A stretch of DNA of 64,000 nucleotides, from positions 2,232,001 to 2,296,000 of the forward strand of contig NZ_CAEUHO010000001.1 in assembly GCF_903181435.1 (NCBI RefSeq). Reading direction: 5' to 3'. A model generated the notes under the pieces. That model saw only the letters and a list, made by a program, of their open reading frames with translations, was not told where the DNA came from and made no database searches. How positions within the stretch are numbered: position 1 is the first letter of the stretch; each line of letters starts with the position of its first letter. Below, piece after piece: positions 1 to 9,121 of the stretch. The translations under genes were made by a program, and so were the position numbers. This DNA is from Bacteroides acidifaciens (lineage in GTDB: Bacteria > Bacteroidota > Bacteroidia > Bacteroidales > Bacteroidaceae).

Positions 1-880
1 TAATCAAATCGACCGGACGTTCGCCAGCCATGATAACACGCCACGGAGTGCTATAAGGAGAAATTATATCGACACTGCTATACAGGCTTGTCTCCAAAGT
101 GGAAGGTTTGTCTGCCGACAAACGGAATTTGCCACGGACATAATCCACCATTTCCGCTTCCAACAAGGCAACTGATAATCCGTCGGGCAGTTTTAATGTC
201 AAAGGACGTTCACTTTCTTCTTTTCCCCAACCTTCCAACGGACGAAGTGCATAAGGCCCTTGTGCCCAACGCTCATAATAAGCCATTGTTCCTTGAGGCA
301 TTGTGAAACTGGTTTGCTCGCCTATGATATGCAGGAAAAGCCCGTTGGTTGTTTCCGGGAAATGATAACGGAAAGCGACTCCTTCATTATAGGCACGCAC
401 TATGATATTCATAAAGTAATTCTTGCGCTTATCATAGCCACCATCTTGTGCTCCGTCTCCTTCACCTTTCTTGAATTTCAGGGTCATCTCATTATAACAG
501 TCACGAATCTCGGCACGTTCCCCATATACAGGTTTCCATGTTTCATCCGCTTTCCGACGCTCAGTTCCCGTCAACTTCAGATTCTCACACCAGAAATGAC
601 AAGTATCATTCGGAACACCCAGTGCCGATTCGAACAACTGATTTTCAATCAGAACTCCCAATTTACTTTCTTCAATTACCGGACGGTTCTTGTAAGTCAA
701 GGTGTAATACATTTGTGCATTATCCTCTCCCACCGCACGCTGATAGAAGGTAAAACGATACGCTCCGTCGGGAGATGTCAGTTCCTGGCGGGTTCCTGTC
801 ATTACATCCTGCGCTTTCAACAATGCCGGTACCACCAGCAATAAAAGCAAAATTCTTTTCTTCATTCTATTTACGTTCAT
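1..880 (-). CDS. GH97-family glycoside hydrolase, N-terminal part (runs off window)
   Basis: The complement reads as one open frame from an ATG at 880 (or an in-frame ATG at 865) to the window edge, so only about 290 N-terminal residues are visible. It begins with a lipid-rich signal peptide (MKKRILLLLLVVPALLKAQ), indicating export to the periplasm. The rest looks like the N-terminal beta-sandwich of GH97 (SusB-like alpha-glucosidase/alpha-galactosidase), including LTSPDG near the start and YSTPWRVI near the visible end. The catalytic barrel lies outside the window, so the substrate cannot be judged. The family assignment is from recalled family features. Confidence 0.75.
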   Translation of the reverse strand, partial: MNVNRMKKRILLLLLVVPALLKAQDVMTGTRQELTSPDGAYRFTFYQRAVGEDNAQMYYTLTYKNRPVIEESKLGVLIENQLFESALGVPNDTCHFWCENLKLTGTERRKADETWKPVYGERAEIRDCYNEMTLKFKKGEGDGAQDGGYDKRKNYFMNIIVRAYNEGVAFRYHFPETTNGLFLHIIGEQTSFTMPQGTMAYYERWAQGPYALRPLEGWGKEESERPLTLKLPDGLSVALLEAEMVDYVRGKFRLSADKPSTLETSLYSSVDIISPYSTPWRVIMAGERPVDLI

Positions 881-984
881 GTTTATTCTTCTTTCCTATT
901 AGATACGAACGAGAAGGAAATTATACTCAACACCAAATATACGATAAAAAATAAAATATAATTTTTAGTTCCGCTATTTTATAG

Positions 985-992
985 TATCTTTG
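985..992 (+). promoter_or_regulatory. Bacteroides -7 box upstream of the PIN toxin-antitoxin pair
   Basis: TATCTTTG matches the Bacteroides -7 consensus TAnnTTTG. It sits 26 bases before the ATG at 1019, as expected for a promoter of the two-gene operon. Confidence 0.6.
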
Positions 993-1018
993 TTTAGATT
1001 GTAAAAACAGAACAGGAT

Positions 1019-1294
1019 ATGAAAGTAGAAGAACCCATAGGCGAATATTATTCTCAGTCATATATCAAAAATATAAGGCGTAGAATCATTAAGTCCATCA
1101 GAGAAGAAGAAAACGTCGATGTGCTTAAACAGTATATGCAACTCCAAAAAGAAACAGAGGGGCAGATGAATATTTCCAGAAAAAAAAGAAGAGAATTATT
1201 CAATAGCCAATCTTTAATAGGAAGCATTGATTCCGAAATCCCCTGGGAAGAAATGAGAGATAATATTTTAAAAGAAAAATACGATTTAGAATGA
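1019..1294 (+). CDS. Putative antitoxin partner of PIN-domain protein
   Basis: A 91-residue, highly charged protein (many Lys, Arg and Glu) with no family I recognise. Its stop overlaps the start of the following PIN-domain gene by 4 bases (ATGA), so the two are translationally coupled. Small charged proteins directly upstream of PIN ribonucleases are usually antitoxins that bind the toxin and autoregulate the operon. That role is inferred from position only; no AbrB, RHH or Phd-type DNA-binding motif is obvious. Confidence 0.5.
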   Translation: MKVEEPIGEYYSQSYIKNIRRRIIKSIREEENVDVLKQYMQLQKETEGQMNISRKKRRELFNSQSLIGSIDSEIPWEEMRDNILKEKYDLE

Positions 1295-1746
1295 GAGTAT
1301 TTTTAGATACCAATATATTAATGGAATCCATAACTAATCGTTCACATTCCACTGAAATTGCCCGTATATATAACCTATATAAAAGCGGTGTTATTGATTG
1401 CTACATTTCCCAAGGTTCTTTCTACACAATCACATATCTTGTAGAGGCGTATTTGAAGAAAACAGACTCTTTATCTAAAGATGAACGTTTAAACAAATTA
1501 CGGAATATACTCAATAACATATTATTAATGTCGGATATTTGCGACATCTCCAACGAAGAACTGAGCAAAGGCATATGGGATACCAACTTTACAGATATAG
1601 AAGACAGTTATCAATATCAGAATGCAATAGCTGAACAATGCGAATATCTAATAACATTAAACAAGAAAGATTTCCATCCCCACAATGAGCAAATAGAAAT
1701 TGTAACTCCTGATGAATTTATAAAAAGAATATCCTCCGGACTTTAA
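1291..1746 (+). CDS. PIN-domain protein, probable VapC-like toxin
   Basis: A 151-residue single-domain PIN protein. The N-terminal FLDTNILME carries the first catalytic Asp, a central Glu lies in LVEAYL, and the C-terminal ED..QYQNAIAE segment followed by ITLNKKDF is the usual PIN end. PIN proteins are Mg-dependent ribonucleases. Paired with the small upstream gene it forms a probable type II toxin-antitoxin module. It ends 3 bases from the end of the converging AraC gene. The fold is confident; toxicity is inferred. Confidence 0.75.
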   Translation: MRVFLDTNILMESITNRSHSTEIARIYNLYKSGVIDCYISQGSFYTITYLVEAYLKKTDSLSKDERLNKLRNILNNILLMSDICDISNEELSKGIWDTNFTDIEDSYQYQNAIAEQCEYLITLNKKDFHPHNEQIEIVTPDEFIKRISSGL

Positions 1747-1748
1747 TA

Positions 1749-2612
1749 TTATTCCATCTGCTCCCTATAAATAGTAGGTGTCATCCCCGTCACCCGTTTA
1801 AAGATACGGTTGAAATGCACAGGAGATTCAAATCCGCACGTCGCACTGATTTGTGATATATTCATCACACTACTATTCAACAGTTTACAGGCATACCCGA
1901 TACGCATATCAAGTACATATTCTTTAAATGTCTTTCCTGTGTTTTCCTTGAAATAACGGCAGAAGGCGGTAGGATTCATGGCTGTATAAGAAGCAATCTC
2001 ATCCAGACCGACAGACTCGGTATAATGTTTGTTAAGATAGGCAATCACCTTTTCCATTCTTTCGTTACGCATAATGGAAGGGGACGGGGTATAATGGGAA
2101 GTAGTCAGATATTTCCTGTTATCATTGGTAGCCATTATTTGCAGAAGTGAAAGCAACAGGATAATTTGTTCCGCTCCTTTGGCAGAAGGTATCTGTTTTA
2201 ATAGCTTGATGACCTTTCCCGAACGGGAAACGGTGAACCTAATTCCCCGGCAGGCATCTTCCAATAAATTCCTGATAGGAATAAACTGGGAATATTGGGA
2301 AATGGAGTAATGCATAAAGTCCTTCTCAAACTGGATATTCACGCCTTTTACTTTCAAGCCGGACTCTTCTCCGTTATCCGGCGGACTCTGCATACTATGA
2401 GGAAGTTCCGAACCGAAAAGAATCAAATCCCCTTTTGCATAAGAGATAATGCTGTCACCCACCAAGCAATCCCCCTCTCCTTTCTCCACATAGATAATTT
2501 CATACTCACTGTGGAAATGCCACGGGTAAGTGAAACGCGGATATTCATAAAAGCGGGCACGGACGGGATTGGAAGTCGTAATAGTCAACTTCTCGTTCAT
2601 TATCTTCTTCAT
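1749..2612 (-). CDS. AraC-family transcriptional regulator
   Basis: 287 residues with an N-terminal cupin-type sensor domain (FHSEYEIIYVEKGEG) and two C-terminal helix-turn-helix units (LDEIASYTAMNPTAFCRYF and ISQISATCGFESPVHFNRIF). An AAAGGAGAA purine run lies about 5 bases before the ATG at 2612, and two TATCTTTG boxes lie upstream on this strand. The gene is divergent from the mannonate genes at 2733-4766, so it is a good candidate for their sugar-acid-responsive regulator; that link is inferred from position. Confidence 0.85.
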   Translation of the reverse strand: MKKIMNEKLTITTSNPVRARFYEYPRFTYPWHFHSEYEIIYVEKGEGDCLVGDSIISYAKGDLILFGSELPHSMQSPPDNGEESGLKVKGVNIQFEKDFMHYSISQYSQFIPIRNLLEDACRGIRFTVSRSGKVIKLLKQIPSAKGAEQIILLLSLLQIMATNDNRKYLTTSHYTPSPSIMRNERMEKVIAYLNKHYTESVGLDEIASYTAMNPTAFCRYFKENTGKTFKEYVLDMRIGYACKLLNSSVMNISQISATCGFESPVHFNRIFKRVTGMTPTIYREQME

Positions 2613-2638
2613 AAATTCTCCTTTCTAAACTACTTTTG

Positions 2639-2702
2639 CAAAGATAGGTAAATATCTTGCAAAGATACGCATCATAGTGTGTGTAAAAACCCGCTATTTT
2701 TG
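2639..2702. promoter_or_regulatory. Divergent promoter pair between araC-type gene and uxu genes
   Basis: On the minus strand TATCTTTG occurs twice (2639-2646 and 2660-2667), and on the plus strand TATTTTTG occurs at 2695-2702. All match the Bacteroides -7 box. The plus-strand box places transcription start near 2710 and so supports the ATG at 2733, not the longer open frame beginning at 2679. Confidence 0.6.
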
Positions 2703-2732
2703 CATCAATTCATAAAAACATTTGATAGAACC

Positions 2733-3548
2733 ATGAACGAATTATTTAGTATTGCCGGTAAAGTTGCTGTTATTACCGGAGCAGGTGGTGTACTGGGTGG
2801 AAATATCGCCCAACACTTTGTACAGCAGGGAGCAAAAGTAGTAGCTATCGACATTCGTCAGGAACAACTGGACAACCGGGTAGCAGAACTGAAACAATAT
2901 AGAGAAGATGTAATCGGTATCATCGGTAATGTGCTGGACATCACCAGCCTGGAGAAAGTAGCGGAAGAAATCGTTGCCAAATGGGGACGGATTGATATTC
3001 TGTTGAACATTGCCGGTGGAAACATGCCGGGCGCTACTCTCGAACCGGAGCAAAACTTCTACGATATGGACATCTCCTGCTGGGAGAAAGTCACCAATCT
3101 AAATATGAACGGAACAGTTTATCCATCCATGATATTTGGCAAGGTTATGGCTAAACAAGGCAAAGGATGTATCATTAATGTATCATCAATGGCCGCATAC
3201 AGCGCTATCACCCGTGTTCCGGGATACTCTGCCGCCAAAACTGCCGTAGCCAACTTCACCCAATGGCTCGCCAGCGAAATGGCACTGAAATATGGTGACG
3301 GTATTCGTGTTAACGCCATTGCTCCGGGCTTCTTCATCGGCGACCAAAACCGCCGCGTACTTATCAATCCGGACGGCTCACTGACGGATAGAAGTAAGAA
3401 AGTATTGGCTAAAACTCCGATGAAACGTTTTGGTGACATTAAAGAGTTGAATGGTGCTGTACATTTCCTGTGTAGTGATGCCGCCAGTTTCGTAACAGGA
3501 GCGATGTTGCCTATCGACGGTGGTTTCAGCGCATTCAGCGGTGTCTAA
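2733..3548 (+). CDS. uxuB: SDR-family oxidoreductase, probable D-mannonate oxidoreductase
   Basis: 271 residues of a classical short-chain dehydrogenase. The nucleotide-binding motif is VITGAGGVLGGNIA near the N-terminus, the NIAGG turn follows, and the Ser-Tyr-Lys catalytic triad sits in SSMAAYSAITRVPGYSAAK. It would interconvert D-fructuronate and D-mannonate with NAD(P)H. It lies 30 bases before a clear mannonate dehydratase, which is the basis for the substrate assignment; SDR sequence alone would not give it. The start at 2733 is chosen because the predicted promoter lies inside the longer frame. Confidence 0.75.
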   Translation: MNELFSIAGKVAVITGAGGVLGGNIAQHFVQQGAKVVAIDIRQEQLDNRVAELKQYREDVIGIIGNVLDITSLEKVAEEIVAKWGRIDILLNIAGGNMPGATLEPEQNFYDMDISCWEKVTNLNMNGTVYPSMIFGKVMAKQGKGCIINVSSMAAYSAITRVPGYSAAKTAVANFTQWLASEMALKYGDGIRVNAIAPGFFIGDQNRRVLINPDGSLTDRSKKVLAKTPMKRFGDIKELNGAVHFLCSDAASFVTGAMLPIDGGFSAFSGV

Positions 3549-3578
3549 ATAATTGCTCCTAAATAAAGAAAAGAAGCT

Positions 3579-4766
3579 ATGATGGAAAAGACATGGAGAT
3601 GGTTCGGTAAAAAAGACAAGATAACTTTGCCGATGCTCCGACAAATAGGCGTAGAAGGTATTGTCACTGCTTTGCATGACGTACCGAACGGAGAAATCTG
3701 GACTGTAGAGGCTATTAATGATTTGAAGTCTTACATCGAATCTTATGGTTTGCGTTGGTCGGTAGTAGAAAGTCTCCCCGTATGCGAGGCAATCAAATAT
3801 GCAGAAGCGGAACGTGAACAGTTGATTGAGAATTATAAGGTAAGCCTTGCCAACTTGGGCAAATGCGGAATAAAGACCGTATGTTACAACTTTATGCCTG
3901 TCATCGACTGGATACGTACTGACTTGCAGCACCCCTGGCCGGACGGAACCAGTTCCTTATACTACGACCGTATTCGCTTTGCTTATTTCGATATCCGGAT
4001 TCTGGAACGCGAAGGAGCAGAGAACGACTATACCGAGGAAGAACTCCGCAAAGTTACCGAACTGGACAAGGTAATCACGGAAGCAGAAAAAGATGCTCTG
4101 ATTGATACAATCATTGTCAAGACACAAGGTTTCGTTAACGGCAATATCAAGGAAGGGGACAAAAATCCAGTTGCTATCTTCAAGCGCCTGCTCGCCTTAT
4201 ACAAAGATATTGACCGCGATACTTTGCGTGAAAATATGTGTTACTTCTTATCTGCAATCATGCCCGTATGCGAGGAATATGGCGTCAATATGTGTGTCCA
4301 TCCCGACGACCCTCCATTCCAAGTTCTAGGCTTACCGCGTATCGTCACCAATGAAAGTGATATTGAATGGTTCCTGAACGCAGTAGATAATCCACATAAC
4401 GGATTGACTTTCTGCGCAGGTTCTTTGAGTGCAGGCGAACATAATGATACCCGTGAGTTGGCAAAGAAATTTGCCAAACGTACCCACTTCGTACATCTGC
4501 GTAGTACGGCCGCCATCCCAGGTGGAAACTTCATTGAAAGCTCCCATCTCACAGGAAGGGGGCATTTGATTGACCTTATCCGCATCTTCGAAAATGAGAA
4601 TCCGGGACTACCCATGCGTGTAGACCATGGACGGATGATGCTGGGAGACGAAGACAAAGGTTATAATCCGGGATATTCTTTCCACGGACGTATGCTGGCT
4701 CTGGCACAGGTAGAAGGGATGATGGCTGTGGTGGATGATGAGAAAGAACGGCAGATGAAGTTTTAA
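3579..4766 (+). CDS. uxuA: Mannonate dehydratase
   Basis: 395 residues, the normal length for UxuA. It dehydrates D-mannonate to 2-keto-3-deoxy-D-gluconate in the cytoplasmic hexuronate pathway. Family-typical segments are visible: CVHPDDPPF, CAGSLSAGEHND, FVHLRS and a C-terminal DHGRMMLGDE followed by GYSFHGRMLALAQ. These His, Asp and Cys residues include the metal ligands known for the family. It is co-directional with the SDR gene upstream and closed by a strong hairpin terminator at 4786-4829. Confidence 0.93.
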   Translation: MMEKTWRWFGKKDKITLPMLRQIGVEGIVTALHDVPNGEIWTVEAINDLKSYIESYGLRWSVVESLPVCEAIKYAEAEREQLIENYKVSLANLGKCGIKTVCYNFMPVIDWIRTDLQHPWPDGTSSLYYDRIRFAYFDIRILEREGAENDYTEEELRKVTELDKVITEAEKDALIDTIIVKTQGFVNGNIKEGDKNPVAIFKRLLALYKDIDRDTLRENMCYFLSAIMPVCEEYGVNMCVHPDDPPFQVLGLPRIVTNESDIEWFLNAVDNPHNGLTFCAGSLSAGEHNDTRELAKKFAKRTHFVHLRSTAAIPGGNFIESSHLTGRGHLIDLIRIFENENPGLPMRVDHGRMMLGDEDKGYNPGYSFHGRMLALAQVEGMMAVVDDEKERQMKF

Positions 4767-4785
4767 TTTTCATTTCCCTATATTA

Positions 4786-4829
4786 AAAATGCGGCAAATA
4801 GCAAAAGCAACTGCTATTTACCGCATTTT
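4786..4829 (+). terminator. Rho-independent terminator after uxuA
   Basis: AAAATGCGG-c-AAATAGCA pairs with TGCTATTT-a-CCGCATTTT around an 8-base loop (one mismatch). The rest of 4830-5124 shows no gene; it is AT-rich spacer. Confidence 0.75.
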
Positions 4830-5099
4830 CTATTTACAATCCTTTCCCTGTTACTACAAAACTTTATCTTTCAAGAATGTTCCCAACGACCTTGCATAAT
4901 AAAAACACAAACAAAACCAACACTCCGTATTTTTTCAATCAAATCCAAAGGAAGAATCGCCTTTTTTCTGACCAAATTCCAACCAAGCAATTTTTCGCAT
5001 TGTCAAAAGAACCTTATCCCAAATGATAAGCGAAGATAACATTTAGCAGATAAAATCGGCTAAAAACCGACAAGAACCGACAAAACTTTCATTCCCTAA

Positions 5100-5132
5100 T
5101 TTGTTTTTATCAAATAGAAAGATGTATTTTTG
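5100..5132 (+). promoter_or_regulatory. Bacteroides-type promoter of the AAA/PD-(D/E)XK gene
   Basis: TTTG at 5100-5103 (-33) and TATTTTTG at 5125-5132 (-7), with 21 bases between them, are a near-ideal Bacteroides promoter 26 bases before the ATG at 5159. Confidence 0.65.
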
Positions 5133-5158
5133 TAACAAGAACATTAATTGGCAACTAT

Positions 5159-6724
5159 ATGAGCAACAAGATTTATCCTATCGGCATACAAAATTTCGAG
5201 AAAATCCGCACAGACGGTTATTTCTATGTTGATAAAACAGCATTGATTTATCAAATGGTGAAAACCGGTAGTTATTATTTCTTAAGCCGCCCCCGTCGTT
5301 TTGGTAAAAGTCTGCTTATCTCCACACTCGAAGCCTATTTTTCAGGAAAGAAAGAACTCTTTGCGGGATTAGCTATGGAGAAATTGGAAAAAGAGTGGAT
5401 AAAACATCCTATCATTCATCTTGACCTGAATGCTAAAAAATTCGATACGGAAGATGATTTGATTCGTTTGGTAGACCGCCAGTTGCTTGTTTACGAGTCG
5501 TTGTATGGTTCATGTTCCAAAGATGAGACAATAGATGACCGTTTTGTTACACTTATCCGTTTGGCTGCAGAGAAAACAGGACAGCGTGTTGTGATTCTTG
5601 TCGATGAGTACGATAAGCCCATGTTGCAAACGATTGGAAAGGATGCATTGCAAGAAGAATATCGGAATACATTGAAAGCTTTTTATGGTGTCATGAAGTC
5701 AATGGATGGTTATATTAAGTTCGCGATGTTGACAGGAGTTACTAAATTTGGAAAGGTGAGTGTGTTCAGCGATTTGAATAATTTGGATGACATCTCCATG
5801 TGGAACCAATATATAGATATTTGCGGAATCAGCGAACAAGAACTTCATGATAATCTGGAAAAAGAATTGCATGAATTTGCAGATAACAAGAATACTACGT
5901 ATGACGAAATCTGCAAAGAACTTCGAGAATGCTATGACGGCTATCATTTCACACATAACTCTATCGGTATATACAATCCGTTCAGTCTGCTCAATGCTTT
6001 TAAACGAAAAGAGTTTGGCAACTATTGGTTTGAAACGGGAACTCCGACTTATTTGGTAGAATTACTTAAAAAACATCATTACAACCTACAACGAATAACA
6101 CATGAAGAAACCAGTGCGGAAGTACTGAATAGTATTGATTCGACTTCGGACAATCCTATTCCTGTGATTTATCAAAGCGGTTATCTCACTATCAAAGGAT
6201 ATGACCCGGAATTTGGTATATACCGTCTAGGATTCCCCAACCGGGAAGTAGAAGAAGGGTTTGTAAAATTCTTACTACCTTTTTATGCTAATACCAATGC
6301 AGTAGAATCTCCATTTGAAATACAGAAGTTTGTTCGTGAGGTACGTTCCGGAGACTATGAATCATTCTTCCGACGCCTGCAAAGTTTCTTTGCGGATACT
6401 CCTTACGAATTGGTTCGGGACTTGGAACTGCACTACCAAAATGTACTCTTCATCGTCTTCAAACTCGTCGGATTTTATACTAAGGCGGAATATCATACAA
6501 GCCAAGGACGCATAGACCTTGTCTTACAGACGGATAAGTTTATTTATATTATGGAATTCAAACTGGATGGTACAGCAGAAGAAGCCATGCAACAGATAAA
6601 TGAAAAGAATTATGCACAACCATTTGAGCAGGATGAGCGCAAACTCTTTAAGATTGGCGTAAATTTTAGTGCAAAAACACGGAATATAGAGAAATGGATT
6701 GTTGAGGTCAATCAAAAGAAATAA
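5159..6724 (+). CDS. AAA-ATPase-like / PD-(D/E)XK nuclease superfamily protein
   Basis: 521 residues. The N-terminal AAA-like domain (PF09820 type) carries the Walker A-like RPRRFGKS at about residues 44-51 and Walker B-like VVILVDEYDKPM near 145-155. The C-terminal PD-(D/E)XK_9-type domain shows GRIDLVLQ followed by YIMEFKLDG near 448-470, i.e. the D...ExK catalytic pattern. Such genes are abundant as stand-alone, multicopy genes in Bacteroidetes. Their function is not established; a nucleic-acid processing or defence role is only a guess. It has its own promoter and no operon partner. Confidence 0.85.
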   Translation: MSNKIYPIGIQNFEKIRTDGYFYVDKTALIYQMVKTGSYYFLSRPRRFGKSLLISTLEAYFSGKKELFAGLAMEKLEKEWIKHPIIHLDLNAKKFDTEDDLIRLVDRQLLVYESLYGSCSKDETIDDRFVTLIRLAAEKTGQRVVILVDEYDKPMLQTIGKDALQEEYRNTLKAFYGVMKSMDGYIKFAMLTGVTKFGKVSVFSDLNNLDDISMWNQYIDICGISEQELHDNLEKELHEFADNKNTTYDEICKELRECYDGYHFTHNSIGIYNPFSLLNAFKRKEFGNYWFETGTPTYLVELLKKHHYNLQRITHEETSAEVLNSIDSTSDNPIPVIYQSGYLTIKGYDPEFGIYRLGFPNREVEEGFVKFLLPFYANTNAVESPFEIQKFVREVRSGDYESFFRRLQSFFADTPYELVRDLELHYQNVLFIVFKLVGFYTKAEYHTSQGRIDLVLQTDKFIYIMEFKLDGTAEEAMQQINEKNYAQPFEQDERKLFKIGVNFSAKTRNIEKWIVEVNQKK

Positions 6725-6985
6725 GAAAAATAGAAAGGGCATGGCAACGGACGGCAAGGGAACGATGGGGTGGTGTCACGGATTCAAGTTACACCTTATG
6801 TGTAATGACAGTGGAGAAATCATAACATTTTGTCTTACAGGAGCAAACGTTGACGACAGGAACAAACGGGTATGGACGGTCTTCGCCAAGGAGCTCTACG
6901 GAAAAGTCTTTGCTGACAGGGGATACATCAAGCAAGCCCTGTTTGAGGACCTTTTTGACAGGGGAGAACAAGGCCAACATCATGC
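6725..6985 (+). pseudogene. IS982-family transposase fragment
   Basis: An open frame gives KGMATDGKGTMGWCHGFKLH, then a GEIITFCLTGANVDDRN segment and FADRGYIKQALFEDLF. This is the middle catalytic (DDE) part of an IS982-type transposase. Both the N-terminal third and the C-terminus are missing, and no inverted repeats are seen. The fragment begins right at the end of the preceding gene and runs into the GH78 remnant on the other strand near 6985, so it marks an old insertion/deletion junction. Confidence 0.7.
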
Positions 6986-7434
6986 ACTCCAGCCCCCCCC
7001 ACCAATCCATTTGGCATCGATCCATCCCTAATAGGCACGGTCACTGCTCATCAATCCGGTTTCGAACCAGGAAGAAGCGGAAACTTCCCTATTCTTATTA
7101 TGCCATACACGGACTGTCCATAAGTAGCGCGTAGCAGCTCGCAAAGAAAGTCCGGCATATTCGATATTCAATGATTTATCATCGGTTATCTTGTGGGAAT
7201 CCCATACTTGCGTGCCAGCCTCATCGGTGACAATGATTTGCCGGGCTGTTTGTATCAATCCTCTCTCATCTGTCCCCCCGTCCATCTGCCAACTGAACCG
7301 GGGTTTCTCTACATCAATCCCTAACGGGTCGTCGCATATTCCACTTGTAGTTTTTTCAGCCGAAAAGAAGTAGCAGCGGCACTTGATAAGCTGTTTATTA
7401 ATATAAAGAATAAAAGGCAAATGTAGTTCTTCAT
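6986..7434 (-). pseudogene. GH78 alpha-L-rhamnosidase remnant (frameshifted, nonsense, truncated)
   Basis: From an ATG at 7434 on the minus strand a signal peptide (MKNYICLLFFILINSL) leads into LKKLQVEYA, then stops after ATTR. The neighbouring frame continues seamlessly as DPLGIDVEKPRFSWQM, the start of the N-terminal domain of GH78 enzymes, so one base has been lost near 7330. It continues to WFETGLM, hits a TAG at about 7028 and reads on as GWIDAKWIGGG before meeting the IS982 fragment. The catalytic domain is gone. The signal peptide implies an exported rhamnosidase, probably co-transcribed with the glycosidase at 7591-9000. Confidence 0.75.
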
Positions 7435-7590
7435 TGTTTTCAAGATTTATCAAATTGCTATTTGGTTAATACATAACACAATACGCCTCATTATATTTTC
7501 AAACAATTCTCACTACTATGAGAAAAATACTCATCGCGATGAGAAAATATTCGATTTATCTTCATGCATTTCCGCATCGAATTAGAAAAG

Positions 7591-9000
7591 TTACTTGATA
7601 TTCACTTTATCCACAAAATTCTTCATATTGACGTTCAAATCTTCCAGTGAAGTCACCCGCTTACCATTCAATACAATATTCTCGAACAGGATATTTCCGA
7701 TTCTGCGATTCTTATCATACCCTTCTATCAGCGAAGGATTGATATACTTGCCCGTACAAGATATATTACGGAACACGATATTCTTTATACCCCGCCCCGG
7801 CCCTGTATTATACTTTTGATTGTACATCACACGGAGATGGAACAACTGACCTTCCTGGATATTTTCCACACGAATATCTTCAAAAGTGATATTCCGTGCA
7901 AGGTTATGGTCACCTACGTTGATAGCCATACATCCTTGATAATCGCGGTCATCCTCATCATGTTCCAATATATCAATATTCTTGAATAGTATATCTTCCA
8001 ACACTTCATCTCCGGTTTTCGTATTGCCATGCGTACCTATGTTGATAGGGTGCGCGATGTCCGCCCAAAGAGTGGAATTGAGTACGCGGATATTACGACA
8101 ATCCCCATAATAATTCCAACGGTGTGTATAGAGAGCTATGCAATCATCCGAATTACGGAGAAAGACATCATCAATCGTCACATCCGAGCAAGACATAAAA
8201 TCCAGTCCGTCACTCCATCCCTGATAGCTGAATGATTTCAAGTTCTTGATGGTTATTCCCGTAGATTGTCCACCGGAGACTGTATAATGGCGCGAATTAA
8301 CAACTGTAATGCCATCAATCAACACATTTTTGGAATAGGCAACCGAGATTCCCTGTTGAGGTTCAAGCAACATTCCATGTCCCAGGATTTTCACGTTCTC
8401 CACGCTGTCACAGTTCAGGCAACCTTTCAGCACTGCACCCCCTTCCAGATAAACCGTCGTATTGGAAGGAATACGGAAACACTTGCCTGCCGCATCGATA
8501 GGTTCATGAATGCCGGACTCAAAGTACATCACGTTCGGGTCATTCTTGTCCGGAACATTTTCAATAATCGGATTGGCAAATATATGCAGGTTATTCAAAC
8601 GGTCGCCATTGAATTCTACGGAGAGTTTTTGCGGTTTGTCCAATGTAAACAGAAGGAAGTTTCCGTCTATCTCCGGCTGAATACCTTTGGAAAATGGACG
8701 CACTACTGCTGAACGGATTTCTCCGTTGTTCTTTTGTACCAGTACTTCTACTTTTCCGGAGAAATCAAACTGCACCATGGTCGCATCGGATTTGGTATCC
8801 ATATCCACCTTTACATTATATTCGAAAAGGTCTACCCAATCTTTTTCACCTACTTGTCGCACTTTTACTGTATAGTCATCGTTATGACGGGCATAATAGA
8901 TGCCCATCGGCACGGGATAAGTTATAATTTCCGCTTGTACATTATTCCATCCCAAAAACGCTGAAAGGGAAATCATTATTACTCTTTTCAATTTATTCAT
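7591..9000 (-). CDS. Secreted right-handed beta-helix glycosidase (GH28/GH49-like)
   Basis: 469 residues with an N-terminal signal peptide ending near NNVQA. An N-terminal beta-rich region (GIYYARHNDDYTVKVR) is followed by a parallel beta-helix made of repeated short strands. Polygalacturonase-type acidic residues are present: WSDGLDF, RNSDDCIALYTHR and INIGTHG correspond to the NTDG, DD and GHG motifs of GH28. The canonical RIK motif is not obvious, and the N-terminal domain recalls GH49 dextranases, so substrate is uncertain (pectin or another polysaccharide). It lies upstream of the broken GH78 gene on the same strand, suggesting a rhamnogalacturonan-type locus. Confidence 0.75.
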   Translation of the reverse strand: MNKLKRVIMISLSAFLGWNNVQAEIITYPVPMGIYYARHNDDYTVKVRQVGEKDWVDLFEYNVKVDMDTKSDATMVQFDFSGKVEVLVQKNNGEIRSAVVRPFSKGIQPEIDGNFLLFTLDKPQKLSVEFNGDRLNNLHIFANPIIENVPDKNDPNVMYFESGIHEPIDAAGKCFRIPSNTTVYLEGGAVLKGCLNCDSVENVKILGHGMLLEPQQGISVAYSKNVLIDGITVVNSRHYTVSGGQSTGITIKNLKSFSYQGWSDGLDFMSCSDVTIDDVFLRNSDDCIALYTHRWNYYGDCRNIRVLNSTLWADIAHPINIGTHGNTKTGDEVLEDILFKNIDILEHDEDDRDYQGCMAINVGDHNLARNITFEDIRVENIQEGQLFHLRVMYNQKYNTGPGRGIKNIVFRNISCTGKYINPSLIEGYDKNRRIGNILFENIVLNGKRVTSLEDLNVNMKNFVDKVNIK

Positions 9001-9038
9001 ACCTATTGTTTTTTTTATTTCTATCCATATAAAATTTA

Positions 9039-9079
9039 AAATCTCCTATATTGTTATTACGAACAATATAGGAGATTTA
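9039..9079. terminator. Bidirectional-looking hairpin between beta-barrel and glycosidase genes
   Basis: AATCTCCTATATTGTT pairs perfectly with AACAATATAGGAGATT around a 6-base loop. It lies 5' of the minus-strand glycosidase and 3' of nothing on the plus strand, so its role as terminator or leader structure is unclear. Confidence 0.5.
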
Positions 9080-9121
9080 CCTATTCTGAATTGAATATAT
9101 TTATCTAATATTTTAGAGTCC

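Noticed and set aside
2679..2732. N-terminal extension of the SDR oxidoreductase
   Set aside because: A -7 promoter box at 2695-2702 lies inside it and the SDR fold begins after the ATG at 2733.
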